Translations under genes and position numbers: made by a program
Shown: piece by piece, positions 21,050-30,237 of the stretch
How the letters are laid out: each line of letters opens with the position of its first letter
How positions within the stretch are numbered: the first letter of the stretch is position 1
NCBI RefSeq assembly: GCF_022539665.2
Contig: NC_081337.1
Span: forward strand, 1,712,679-1,776,678
Direction: 5' to 3'
DNA: 64,000 nucleotides
From: Daphnia carinata
Lineage: Eukaryota; Arthropoda; Branchiopoda; Diplostraca; Daphniidae
Notes under the pieces: generated by a model
Told to the model about the DNA's origin: nothing
Databases searched by the model: none
Seen by the model: only the letters and a program-made list of their open reading frames with translations

Positions 21050-21194
21050 AGAGGGCGGTTGCAGGGGGCGAGGTAAGAAAATCTTTAAAAGAGCTAAATA
21101 GATCTCGTCTACACCCTTAGGGTCTCTCTCGTTATTTCTCGTATAATTATAATTACCTTTCGAGATCGCAGAACAATCCCTCTGGTAATTCTCA
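21050..21194 (+). repeat. DIRS-B right inverted terminal repeat
   Basis: The core 21050-21114 is the exact inverse of 1326-1390 (65/65). The outer edge 21115-21194 differs from the left edge but is the inverse of 20050-20129. Immediately beyond, Ty3-A coding sequence resumes in frame with 1294. Confidence 0.87.
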
Positions 21195-21535
21195 ATTAAT
21201 GACATGCTTGTCGTCATTAATGTCACAATATATGGTGTTTACTACATTTGACGGCGGTTCGGATTGTTGATACGCGCTATATCAGCATTCTCGTGCAATG
21301 TGCCCTCTTTTATTGCACTTGTGGCAAATAATAACCGTATTCCCAAGGGTGCCGGGGGTGTTTGGTTGGTTTTGTCGTGGCTGTGGATATTGATGAGAAT
21401 AGGCTGGGTTTTGATGATACACCTGTTAATTGCTGTGTGGTTGATAGTTTGGTCGATTGTAGTGTATCGGTCTGTTACTGTACGGAGGTCTCTGGGGTGT
21501 TTGTTGGTAGGTTGGGTAATTGGATTGTCTATACC
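21195..21535 (-). pseudogene. gag: Ty3-A nucleocapsid zinc knuckle and protease start
   Basis: On the minus strand a Gln/Asn/Pro/Tyr-rich stretch (NYPTYQQTPQRPPYSN) leads to a perfect CCHC knuckle, CHKCNKRGHIAREC, near 21295-21340. The frame then runs up to the DIRS-B edge. Without DIRS-B it continues in frame into the protease remnant at 1294. This is therefore the middle piece of Ty3-A, not part of BEL-D. A stop directly after the knuckle and frame changes mark it as a pseudogene. A second copy of this piece lies at 28725-29065. Confidence 0.85.
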
Positions 21536-22251
21536 TGTCGGAAATTCCGACGTCTGGAGCAATCCGAAGGGACGGCAGAAGGGTGGACGGGAGGGCAACA
21601 GAAGCCCGGGCATTCGGCACCGAAGAGTCGGTAGCCGGGGTAAGTCCAACGCTAGGCGGGAACAAACCAGGAAGTTCCCGGCCAATGAAAGTGACAGACC
21701 GGTAGACGGTAGAAGACGGAATGTAAACGGGAGTTAGAACGATTTGCTCGGCGAATCCTTGACATAGAAGGTCGGAAGCCGATAGCATATTATTGAAAGT
21801 ACTTGACGTCTTTTACAGCTATGTGAGGCGGTCTCTACCGACCGCTCTCATAAGTCAACACCAAAAACTATCGTGACTGGAGCCTGTTTTAGCCCAGAGT
21901 AAGGAGGGTGTTGGCGATGGAGGAACCGACGGAAGGTCGGTGGAGGGGAGTTCGAGGTTGGAAGAAGCGGAGGATCCTGCGGCTAAAACGGGTGACGGAA
22001 CAACGGTGACATCTACTCCAGCGTTTAAACTTATGTATATTTATTGTATATATTAGTCAACGGTGTTTTGTAAATGTTGAGTATATAAAGGCCGGTTTTC
22101 GGCCGAGTAAATACACACGAGTTTCACCGAAGCCCCCGGAGTGGTCTCTTCATTCAGCCTGGTAACTACCCTCAAGTATTCTCTTACTATCATTGTTCCT
22201 GCTTGCTGTGCTCGGCCGTCTACTTCTGCCCGGCACACCGCCCCAATTCCA
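21536..22251 (+). repeat. BEL-D 5' LTR
   Basis: 716 bp, TG...CA ends, starting in a short palindrome (GTCGGAAATTCCGAC). A TATA box (TATATAAAG, 22082-22090) precedes a GGCCG/CGGCC hairpin and the probable transcription start. One mismatch to 29066-29781 was seen (T at 21783). The start was placed here because sequence to the left is identifiable as Ty3-A and DIRS-B. Confidence 0.8.
22082..22090 (+). promoter_or_regulatory. TATA box of BEL-D 5' LTR
   Basis: TATATAAAG, followed by a GC-rich hairpin (GGCCGGTTTTCGGCC). The same box occurs at 29612-29620 in the 3' LTR. Confidence 0.7.
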
Positions 22252-22360
22252 TACTATTCCATACGAGCTCTGGAAAGAGCTGGAGCTTACGATCCCGAAA
22301 GGTGTCTTCAGGAGACTCAGGATTCCAGAGCCCTTCCCGGAATAACGCCCCAAAAGGCTA

Positions 22361-22675
22361 GTGGAGAAAAAGAGACGGCCAAACCCATACGTTCGGCCGG
22401 CAACACCCACCTTAGAATCGCCTGCCCAGTTTCTAAGTGAGCAAGAAAGGGCGCAGCTAGCTGCGCTCACCAAAGTTCAAAAGTCAAGATCCTCCGTAAT
22501 AGCAGCGGCACAAAAGGCAGCAGAAAGAGCAGAGGAGCACGCGAAATACTTACTGGAGACAAGCAAGTTAAGGCGGGACAAAGAGGAATTACAAAGAAGA
22601 GAGCACGCGGCGTCAAGGAGCTGCCGCCCGCCACACTTCAACTACCAGCCCCGGCACCGACCCCCACGGTGTTAG
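22361..22675 (+). CDS. BEL-D leader ORF (104 aa), coiled-coil
   Basis: A small frame between the 5' LTR and gag. It has a basic N terminus (MEKKRRPNPYVRP), then a long predicted helix (SEQERAQLAALTKVQKSRSSVIAAAQKAAERAEEHAKYL). It may be a decayed N-terminal part of Gag in another frame, or an upstream ORF in the leader. No known family. Confidence 0.4.
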   Translation: MEKKRRPNPYVRPATPTLESPAQFLSEQERAQLAALTKVQKSRSSVIAAAQKAAERAEEHAKYLLETSKLRRDKEELQRREHAASRSCRPPHFNYQPRHRPPRC

Positions 22676-22975
22676 GTCAAGGGAGCGAAGATCCGGCAGC
22701 TGGAACTAGTAGTAACCGGCCCCGGCAAGAAAAGCGAGGTCCGCTACAGGCACGCCAAGAAGCTGGAAAAGATCTTCACCCGAAGAACGGTTGAGCAAAC
22801 AACTATCGAAGCGACTTGCGAGAACAGGAATTGCATCCTCCTCGGAGGACGAAATTTTAAAATCTCCAGTGCTTTGTTAATATATTGTTGTTTGTAATTG
22901 TTAAAACCTGTTATCAGAAAAATAAAAATATTAAAAAAAAATCTCTGTTATCACTAAAAAAAAACATATAATAAA

Positions 22976-24421
22976 ATGTCAGTCCCGACAAGGAGAACAA
23001 GACACGCGGTCACAGATCAATACGAGCCGAGCATTGACGAAAGACTGTCGATGATCGAAGAGAAACTTGAGAAAATATATAAAACAGGCGACCCCTATCA
23101 CTCGATGTTGCATAAGAGGATAGAGGTCGCAGAGAAAACGATAGAAAAATTTATAACAGACACGGGAATAAAAATAAAACTGGTGAAGAAAAAGATTGAA
23201 GAGCATGAAGAATTCAAGACGAAACTTGAGCTAATCACAGAACTGGTAAAAGACATAGTTGGAAGGAGCAATAAAGCCCTGAACTCAGCGGCAGAGTTGA
23301 TAGAACAAGCCAAAGAGAGCTTGTCGATGAAAGAGCAGATCCCAGAGATTGTGGAAAGTGTCAGATCTGAGATAAGAACAATCGTAGAGAAGACGATTGA
23401 AGACAGCCTGCTGGACCTAGAGGAGAGCTTGATAAGAAGGACGGAGCCGTTACGGGCATCGTCAAGGGCAGAGTCTCCGATAGGCACACGGGAAGAGCTA
23501 CTAGAAGATCGGGCACTAATAAAAAGAGAGCTGAAAGATAGCATAGCGTTGGCGGAAGCAGACGCAGAGAGCAGGCAGAAATACATAGATAAAGCCGAAG
23601 CTCGGTGGTTGGCCGTAGTGGCGATAAATGAAAAGCTTGCCGCAGTCTCTACAGCGGCCGATAAGGCGGGAGATAGAGAGATGGAGGACAAGTTAAGAGA
23701 AAAAATAAAGAAATTGAGAGAGAAATACAAGAAGAGCGAAACCCAATCGCCAGTAATCAGAACAGCGCTGCCTCTACCGACGTTTAACGGAGAGATCACA
23801 GCCTGGAAAGTATGGAGAGCGATGTGGACGGCGTATGACCCCGACCCAAGGCTAACAGAAGCCGAGAAATTTCAATATCTGCGGATAAGCCTGAAAGGCA
23901 AGGCCGCAGAATTGATATCTAACATACACTTTGATGAAAATCAATACCAGGCAGCAATGCTGAAACTGAAGAAAAGGTTCGGGGATACGGAAAAACTAAA
24001 GTCCCACTACGTGAACGAATTGAAGAGCCTCGTAGCAATACGGCTAGGAGATTCGGCCACAACCGATCAATTGAGGGGAATCAACGATGGGCTAACAAAC
24101 ACCAGAGTAGCCTTAACGAGTCTTAAAGTAGACATGGGCGGCTATGGAGAATACATCGCGGGTGATGTGCTAAAGGCGCTGCCGAAAGCTCTAACTTCGC
24201 GATGGTGGAGAGACAAGTGGTTTGACGAGGATCAACCAACATTAGAAGCCATTCTCAAGGAACTTGATCGAGAGATACGGCTCAGAGAAATGGAGGAAGG
24301 TCCGGTAAATCGGCCACAAAGCCCCAGAAGGGAACCTCAAGAAAGGGGAGGAAGAATGACGCCCTGTTGTTTCTGTCAGCAGAATCACATACACCATAGA
24401 TGTATGGTGAATACCCCGTAG
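22976..24421 (+). CDS. gag: BEL-D Gag, ending at an in-frame TAG
   Basis: 481 codons. The N-terminal 170 residues are coiled-coil (SIDERLSMIEEKLEKIYK onward). A DUF1759-type capsid follows from about residue 262: LPLPTFNGEITAWKVW, FQYLRISLKGKAAELI, YQAAMLKLKKRFGD. A first knuckle (CCFCQQNHIHHRC) lies at the C terminus. The TAG at 24419-24421 falls between zinc knuckles. The next frame (24458 onward) is in the same phase and starts inside the next knuckle. In BEL elements Gag and Pol form one polyprotein, so this TAG is a mutation or a readthrough site. Confidence 0.87.
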   Translation: MSVPTRRTRHAVTDQYEPSIDERLSMIEEKLEKIYKTGDPYHSMLHKRIEVAEKTIEKFITDTGIKIKLVKKKIEEHEEFKTKLELITELVKDIVGRSNKALNSAAELIEQAKESLSMKEQIPEIVESVRSEIRTIVEKTIEDSLLDLEESLIRRTEPLRASSRAESPIGTREELLEDRALIKRELKDSIALAEADAESRQKYIDKAEARWLAVVAINEKLAAVSTAADKAGDREMEDKLREKIKKLREKYKKSETQSPVIRTALPLPTFNGEITAWKVWRAMWTAYDPDPRLTEAEKFQYLRISLKGKAAELISNIHFDENQYQAAMLKLKKRFGDTEKLKSHYVNELKSLVAIRLGDSATTDQLRGINDGLTNTRVALTSLKVDMGGYGEYIAGDVLKALPKALTSRWWRDKWFDEDQPTLEAILKELDREIRLREMEEGPVNRPQSPRREPQERGGRMTPCCFCQQNHIHHRCMVNTP

Positions 24422-26002
24422 TTCAGACGGACGCTATGCGAACGAGAGAACCGTTGCTTGAAATGCCTCGGCAGATCGCATAGAACGGAGCATTGCGTAG
24501 CGAAAGTCCCTTGCAGGAACTGCGGGAGTGTGGATCATAGCCCGGCGCTATGTCTGTCCAGACAGAGACAATACGGGCCTGTCAGACCTCAGTCCCCGCA
24601 AAGACCAAACAGATCGGTGACTATAGACACCAACGTGAATTGTGCGCAGGCAACCTCGATCGGGCTGCCCACGTTCACGGCGGTGTTGCAAGGGAAGAGT
24701 AACAGGAGAATAAAAGTGCTGGGTCTGATAGACTCGGGGAGCGAGAAAACGTTCATCCGACAGAGTCTAATCAGAAGATTAAAGGCAGATGAAGAAGAAG
24801 AAGGCGAAGTAAAGTTGAATACGTTTGGTTCAAACCAAACGGAAAGCACGGTGCTAAAGACATATAGCATATGGATGGTCCCCGAGAAGCAGGGGAAGAT
24901 AAAAATCAAAGCTACGGCGATAAGGTACGTAGCAAAAGCAACCCCTAAAGTCCGGTCAAAACTGGTGGAAATTTTGTCGGAACAGGGGGAGAGGATCGCG
25001 GATGAAAGGCATTTCAAGCCCGATAACAAGACAGAGTTTGACATGATAATAGGATGCGACTATTATTGGCAAATTCTAAAACACCAAACGAGAAAGGGTC
25101 CAGACGACTCAGTGGCATGTGCCAGTAAGCTGGGGTGGATTATTTTTGGAGCACCCTCAGCAGGAAATCAGAGAGAAGTATCGGCAAACATAGTTACACA
25201 GGCCGATGGAAAAAAAGCGATGGTAGACTTCAAGGAATTCTGGGCCTTGGAACACATGGGAGTTACGCCCCAAGAGCTAGAGGACCCGGGATTCCTGAAA
25301 AACTACCAGGAGACTATAAAGAAAGACCAAACGGGCAGATACGAGATTCTGTTCCCGTTTAGAAACAACAGAAGGTCGATGGAGACTAACAAGAACATAG
25401 CCTCGATCAGGCTAACAGGGTTGCTCAAGAAAATGAAGCGGGAGGACAGAGTGGCCTACCACGAAGTTTTCCAGCAGTACCTGGAGAAGGGATACATAGA
25501 GGTAGCAGACAAAAGCTACACGGGAGCCTGTACGTATTTGCCGCACAGACCGGTGATAAAAACGGAGGCAGCAACGACCAAAATCAGGCCGGTGTTTGAT
25601 GGCTCGGCCCACCAACAAAGTAGGCCTAGCCTAAATGACCTGTTGGAGACCGGGCCAAACTTGAACCCGGAACTGTTGTCAGTGTTTCTCAGGTTCAGGC
25701 AAAATAAGATAGCGTGGATGGCGGACATCACGCAGGCATTCCTTCAGATAGGAATACAGGAAGAACACGGACAGATAGTCCGGTTCTTATGGGTTAAAGA
25801 CCCGAGAGAAGACAACTCGGAATGGATAGAATACAGATGGAAGAGAGTACCATTTGGGCTCTCAAGTAGCCCGTTTATTCTAAGGGCAGTCATTCTGAAA
25901 TGCTTGGATGAGCATAAAGAAGACTACCCGGAGTTGGTAGACCAACTGGGTTCACAGTTATATGTGGACGATTGGTTGGGGGGAGCCAGCAGCATTCCCT
26001 AA
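24422..26002 (+). CDS. pol: BEL-D Pol, N part: zinc knuckles, protease and RT
   Basis: It continues Gag in phase after the TAG. Two knuckles (CLKCLGRSHRTEHC, CRNCGSVDHSPALC) are followed by an A17-type aspartic protease with active site DSGS at 24731-24742 (LIDSGSEKTFIRQ). RT has IRPVFDGSAHQ, WMADITQAFLQI, VPFGLSSSPFILRAV and the catalytic YVDD at 25961-25972. It stops at TAA 26000-26002, directly after RT motif C. Further stops and a frameshift follow before 26191. Confidence 0.87.
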   Translation, partial: FRRTLCERENRCLKCLGRSHRTEHCVAKVPCRNCGSVDHSPALCLSRQRQYGPVRPQSPQRPNRSVTIDTNVNCAQATSIGLPTFTAVLQGKSNRRIKVLGLIDSGSEKTFIRQSLIRRLKADEEEEGEVKLNTFGSNQTESTVLKTYSIWMVPEKQGKIKIKATAIRYVAKATPKVRSKLVEILSEQGERIADERHFKPDNKTEFDMIIGCDYYWQILKHQTRKGPDDSVACASKLGWIIFGAPSAGNQREVSANIVTQADGKKAMVDFKEFWALEHMGVTPQELEDPGFLKNYQETIKKDQTGRYEILFPFRNNRRSMETNKNIASIRLTGLLKKMKREDRVAYHEVFQQYLEKGYIEVADKSYTGACTYLPHRPVIKTEAATTKIRPVFDGSAHQQSRPSLNDLLETGPNLNPELLSVFLRFRQNKIAWMADITQAFLQIGIQEEHGQIVRFLWVKDPREDNSEWIEYRWKRVPFGLSSSPFILRAVILKCLDEHKEDYPELVDQLGSQLYVDDWLGGASSIP

Positions 26003-27048
26003 GCAGTTGTCCTGATAACGCAGGCGCAGAGACTGTTCAGCTCAGCTAGAATGGAGCTTAGAAAATGGACGACAAATAGCAAGGAACTGAGAGAACGGTT
26101 ATAGACGTTGCAGTTCCAGAGCAACGAAATAACGATGGGAGACAATACGGAAAAACCGTAAAAGCGTTAGGGGTCACTTGGGATCCGGAGGTGGACTCAT
26201 TTAGATTCAGACCCGGGAAGATAGTGGAAGAGGCCGAGGAGATGAATAAAAGGCCGACGAAGAGGAAGCTGTTCAGCCTGGCGCTAAAGGTCTTCGACCC
26301 GATGGGGTTAATATCACCGGTAACGGTGGTAGCGAAGATCATTATGCAAAAGGTCTGGATAGACAAGACAGGCTGGGATGAACCAGTGTCAGCAAGCATA
26401 ATGCCACACTGGGGGACATTCATTAAAAGTTTGTCGGAGCTTACGAACACTAAGCTGGGACGGTGGACTGGAGAGATCCGTTCACCGAGGCTACACTTGT
26501 TTTGTGACGCGAGTGACGACGCGTACAGTGTAGCCGCATATTTAGAGACCGGGGAAGAGACAAAGCTGTTATGCAGCAAAACCAGCATAGCGCTGGACCC
26601 CAAAAAATCAGTATCATCCCCCAGGTTGCAGCTGCTCAGCAATTTGCTGGCAGTCAGGCTGGGGGAATACATTGAAAAGTCCCTTGGACGAGCGTTCGAG
26701 AAAACACTGTGAACAGACTCGGCGATAGCCTACTGGTGGATGAAAGGCGAGTCGGGCCGTTGGAAACAGTTCGTTCACAACCGAGTGACAGAGATAAGAG
26801 GAAAAATCGACATAGAATCGATAAGGCACTGCCCGGGAGTACAAAACCCGGCAGATATAGCATCGAGAGCGGCCTCAGTGAGCCAGCTGAACCAAAAAAG
26901 TGATTGGTGGGCTGGCCCGAAATGGCTGAACAAACAAGAGAATTGGCCGAAGAATCCAGCACAAGTGGAGCTGGATTGTACGGCAGAAATCAGAAAAGAG
27001 GAACGAGTCAAAGAAATAACACAATGCAGTGTGTCGATACCAAATTAA
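26003..27048 (+). pseudogene. pol: BEL-D RT thumb and RNase H, broken
   Basis: After the stop at 26002 the frame runs to a TAG at 26102-26104, then shifts near 26140 into 26191-26712. That part carries the connection domain (RKLFSLALKVFDPMGLISPVTV) and RNase H (LHLFCDASDDAYSVAAYL). A TGA at 26710-26712 is followed in another frame by the RNase H end (GVQNPADIASRA). At least four lesions make this Pol dead. Confidence 0.85.
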
Positions 27049-28729
27049 AAAGAATGGTATGAAAATTATAGTTCACTGCGCACGATCGTCAGGATCTGGG
27101 CGACAGTAAAAAGAGCGGTGAAGAGGTTTAAGGGACAATCGAATCCCGAGACACCGCTGCCAGAAGTGTCTAGTGGAACCGACAAGAAACGGTTCAACAT
27201 TCTCGCAGTAGAAGAGGTAGAACAAGCGGAGCTGGACTTATGGCGAGGGATGCAAAGCGAAGCGTTCCCCGATGTAAGTGAAGCCATAAATGAAAAAAAG
27301 CCCTGGAAAGATGACAAGCTGAGAAAGCTAGGGTTGGCCTGGGACGAAAGGAACGGGCTAATCAGATGTTACGGCCGGCAAGAGAACTGGTTGCGGCTCA
27401 ACGGTCGGAAAGCGGTGATCTTGCTACCAGAACCACTACTTGACGGGCAAACTCATAGGGCAGACGCACGAGCGGCTACTGCATACTGGAGTGAGCACGA
27501 CAATGGTGGAAATAAGGCGGACGTTTTGGATCCCAAGACTGAAACAGACGATAAAGAAAGAATTAAGGAGGTGCATGAAGTGCCAGAAATTAGATTCAAG
27601 GCCATTCAACGAAGTACCGGCACCCCTACCGGTAGATAGACTGCAGATGGCAAACCCGTTCAACGTGACGGGGATTGATTTTGCGGGACCTTTCCCGATA
27701 AGGCTCACAGCGAGAGGTGGGCAAGCGAAAGCTTATATTTGTCTATTTACGTGTGCGGTGACGAGAGCCGTGCACTTACAAATGACTACAGACCAAGAAG
27801 CGGCGACCTGCATCTTTGTCCTGAGAAGGTTTTTTGCAAGGAGAGGGGTGCCGAAAGCCATGTATTCAGACAACGCTAGAACGTTTACGCAAGCCGCCAA
27901 GTATTTGAGAGCGGCCTACAAAAGTGAGAAGGTGTATAATACACTGGTAGACCTGAATGTCAAGTGGCGATTCTCCCCAAGTCTCTCCCCTTGGTGGGGC
28001 GGGTTCTGGGAAAGAATGGTCCAGACAGTAAAAAGGTTACTATATAAGACGTATGGAAACGAATGTCTGGAATATGATTTGTTCCAGACTGTACTGGCAG
28101 AGATTGAAGACACGATAAACACAAGGCCGTTGACGTACGTCTCGGACGACGACAATGAGCCTCTGACGCCGAAGCAACTTATCACGGGTTACAGACAAAA
28201 TCAGAAACACCCGGTGGACGATGAAGAAAGGGAGAATTCGGACAGAATACCCTTAACCAAGAGAGAGAGAATGAGGAGAAACCTACTAGCAGGCTGGTGG
28301 GAAGACTTCTATAAAGAATATGTGGCAGATCTGGAGAAAATCCATTGCCCGACACCGGGCAGAACGAAGCAGGTTGAAGTCGGTCAGGTGGTGCTTATAC
28401 ACGATGAGAATTCCAAGAGAACAAAGTGGAAAGTAGGTAGAGTGGCCAAATTGTACCCCGGCTCGGACAACAAGTTTAGAAGAGTCGCAGTATTGATTGC
28501 CGATAAGTTTAAAGGCAAAGGATCAAAGCCAATACACAGGGACATTAAATGTCTATACCCGCTAGAGCTAGAAGCAGGGACGATAGACGATGATCATAGA
28601 AAAACTCTGCCGTTTCAGGACGGAGATGTAACGGACAGCTCAGACTCTGAGTTGGACGAGGGTCCAACGGGGGGAGTTATAATTACCTTTCGAGATCGCA
28701 GAACAATCTCTCTGGTAATTCTCAATTAA
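27049..28729 (+). pseudogene. pol: BEL-D integrase with DUF5641-type C terminus
   Basis: Frame 27118-27639 carries the pre-integrase region. Frame 27440-28729 carries the HHCC finger (THERLLHTGV, RRCMKCQK) and the catalytic core (GIDFAGPF, AMYSDNARTF, GGFWERMVQTVKRLLYK). A C-terminal DUF5641-like domain follows (VGQVVLIHDENSKRTKWKVGRVAKLYPG ... KCLYPLEL). The last 50 bases are not element sequence but the duplicated flank. The core is intact; only the upstream junction is shifted. Confidence 0.88.
28668..28676 (+). promoter_or_regulatory. BEL-D polypurine tract
   Basis: GGGGGGAG run at the 3' end of the internal region. It should lie next to the 3' LTR but is separated from it by the 389-bp duplicated flank. 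Confidence 0.75.
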
Positions 28730-29065
28730 TGACATGCTTGTCGTCATTAATGTCACAATATATGGTGTTTACTACATTTGACGGCGGTTCGGATTGTTGA
28801 TACGCGCTATATCAGCATTCTCGTGCAATGTGCCCTCTTTTATTGCACTTGTGGCAAATAATAACCGTATTCCCAAGGGTGCCGGGGGTGTTTGGTTGGT
28901 TTTGTCGTGGCTGTGGATATTGATGAGAATAGGCTGGGTTTTGATGATACACCTGTTAATTGCTGTGTGGTTGATAGTTTGGTCGATTGTAGTGTATCGG
29001 TCTGTTACTGTACGGAGGTCTCTGGGGTGTTTGTTGGTAGGTTGGGTAATTGGATTGTCTATACC
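28677..29065. repeat. 389-bp copy of the BEL-D 5' flank inserted before its 3' LTR
   Basis: Matches 21147-21535 with one difference seen (TCTCTCTGG versus TCCCTCTGG). It contains the last 48 bp of DIRS-B and the Ty3-A zinc-knuckle piece, including antisense CHKCNKRGHIAREC. At 21147 these are contiguous with the rest of DIRS-B, so that copy is the original and this one the duplicate. Confidence 0.85.
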
Positions 29066-29781
29066 TGTCGGAAATTCCGACGTCTGGAGCAATCCGAAGG
29101 GACGGCAGAAGGGTGGACGGGAGGGCAACAGAAGCCCGGGCATTCGGCACCGAAGAGTCGGTAGCCGGGGTAAGTCCAACGCTAGGCGGGAACAAACCAG
29201 GAAGTTCCCGGCCAATGAAAGTGACAGACCGGTAGACGGTAGAAGACGGAATGTAAACGGGAGTTAGAACGATTTGCTCGGCGAATCCTTGACATAGAAG
29301 GTCGGAAGCCGAAAGCATATTATTGAAAGTACTTGACGTCTTTTACAGCTATGTGAGGCGGTCTCTACCGACCGCTCTCATAAGTCAACACCAAAAACTA
29401 TCGTGACTGGAGCCTGTTTTAGCCCAGAGTAAGGAGGGTGTTGGCGATGGAGGAACCGACGGAAGGTCGGTGGAGGGGAGTTCGAGGTTGGAAGAAGCGG
29501 AGGATCCTGCGGCTAAAACGGGTGACGGAACAACGGTGACATCTACTCCAGCGTTTAAACTTATGTATATTTATTGTATATATTAGTCAACGGTGTTTTG
29601 TAAATGTTGAGTATATAAAGGCCGGTTTTCGGCCGAGTAAATACACACGAGTTTCACCGAAGCCCCCGGAGTGGTCTCTTCATTCAGCCTGGTAACTACC
29701 CTCAAGTATTCTCTTACTATCATTGTTCCTGCTTGCTGTGCTCGGCCGTCTACTTCTGCCCGGCACACCGCCCCAATTCCA
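29066..29781 (+). repeat. BEL-D 3' LTR
   Basis: 716 bp, almost identical to 21536-22251 (A at 29313 against T). TATA box at 29612-29620. The last base is shared by chance or belongs to the LTR; the end is uncertain by one base. Confidence 0.8.
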
Positions 29782-30237
29782 ATTACCCAACCTACATCAC
29801 CCGCTCACCGCCCGTCAGCCAGTTCCGTTTGGCCGTCTCTTTTCTCGACGATTCCAACGAAGCCGCTTACGGTTCTGCCCGGTCCCGCGAAATCCTGTCT
29901 CGCAGTCGCTTCAGCTGGACCATCAACCCAGGGGCACTCTACGCCAAGGATTACAAGTAATTCAGCGTTTGTTATTCGTGTCCGTCACATTGGCCGCGTC
30001 CTGTCTCGGCCTCGTATTTGAGATCGTTGGATCGTGAGATCCGATTGCCGGCATCGTCGTGGACCAGTCCCGCCAAGTCATCGCAGCTCGGTCCCCCACC
30101 GGCTGCCTGGACGTCTCGCGGCTATTACGTTCGGACCCATAAGTCCCACGCCACTACTTTACGCTGAGCCGGCAGATTCCGGCATTTGAGAACGCCCGGC
30201 CAAGGGGCATCTCTCAAAATACCCCTTGAAGGTACCT
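29782..30237. other. GC-rich segment between BEL-D and Ty3-A gag, unassigned
   Basis: It is neither Ty3-A gag nor BEL-D. The first 17 bases from 29779 (CCAATTACCCAACCTAC) are an exact inverse of 29037-29053, suggesting a local rearrangement. A plus frame runs to 29960 but is not recognised. A short hairpin (GGGGCATCTCTCAAAATACCCC) lies near 30207-30228. It may be an extra insertion fragment. Confidence 0.45.

Larger units (their letters stand above)
1295..21194 (+). mobile_element. DIRS-B: DIRS-type tyrosine-recombinase retrotransposon, interrupted by Ty3-C
   Basis: This element has the hallmark DIRS layout. Its left and right inverted termini share an identical 65-bp core but have different outer edges. 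Both outer edges are complemented head to tail in an internal region at 20019-20129. Gag-like, RT/RNase H and tyrosine recombinase genes lie between on the plus strand. Removing the 13.5-kb Ty3-C insertion and its 4-bp duplication leaves about 6.4 kb, a normal DIRS size. No target duplication is seen, as expected for recombinase-mediated insertion. Removing the whole element restores a continuous Ty3-A frame across 21195|1294, which fixes both ends to within a few bases. All its genes carry stops or frameshifts. Confidence 0.9.
21536..29781 (+). mobile_element. BEL-D: BEL/Pao LTR retrotransposon
   Basis: Plus-strand element with 716-bp LTRs starting TGTCGGAAATTCCGAC and ending CCAATTCCA. It has Gag (DUF1759-like), an A17-type protease, RT, RNase H, integrase and a DUF5641-type C terminus. 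It lies inside Ty3-A gag. No clean target duplication is found: 5' flank ATACC, 3' flank ATTAC. The LTRs differ by about one base, but the coding region carries several stops and frameshifts. The 3' end is rearranged by a 389-bp copy of the 5' flank. Confidence 0.88.

Noticed and set aside
20019-21194. A separate 1.1-kb DNA transposon with 80-bp inverted ends
   Set aside because: The inverted ends are explained better as the ICR and right terminus of DIRS-B, since the adjoining half of the ICR matches the left terminus.
21242-21737. Paired 147- and 157-codon frames repeated at 28772-29267
   Set aside because: They are duplicated only because the flank and LTR are duplicated. The real coding signal here is the Ty3-A zinc knuckle in another minus-strand frame.
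21147-22251. 1105-bp BEL-D LTR starting TTATAATTACC with an AATTA target duplication
   Set aside because: This is the full extent shared with 28677-29781, but 21147-21194 is the DIRS-B terminus (confirmed by the ICR) and 21195-21535 is Ty3-A coding sequence. TGTCGG at 21536 is a better LTR start, and the AATTA match is likely chance in AT-rich sequence.
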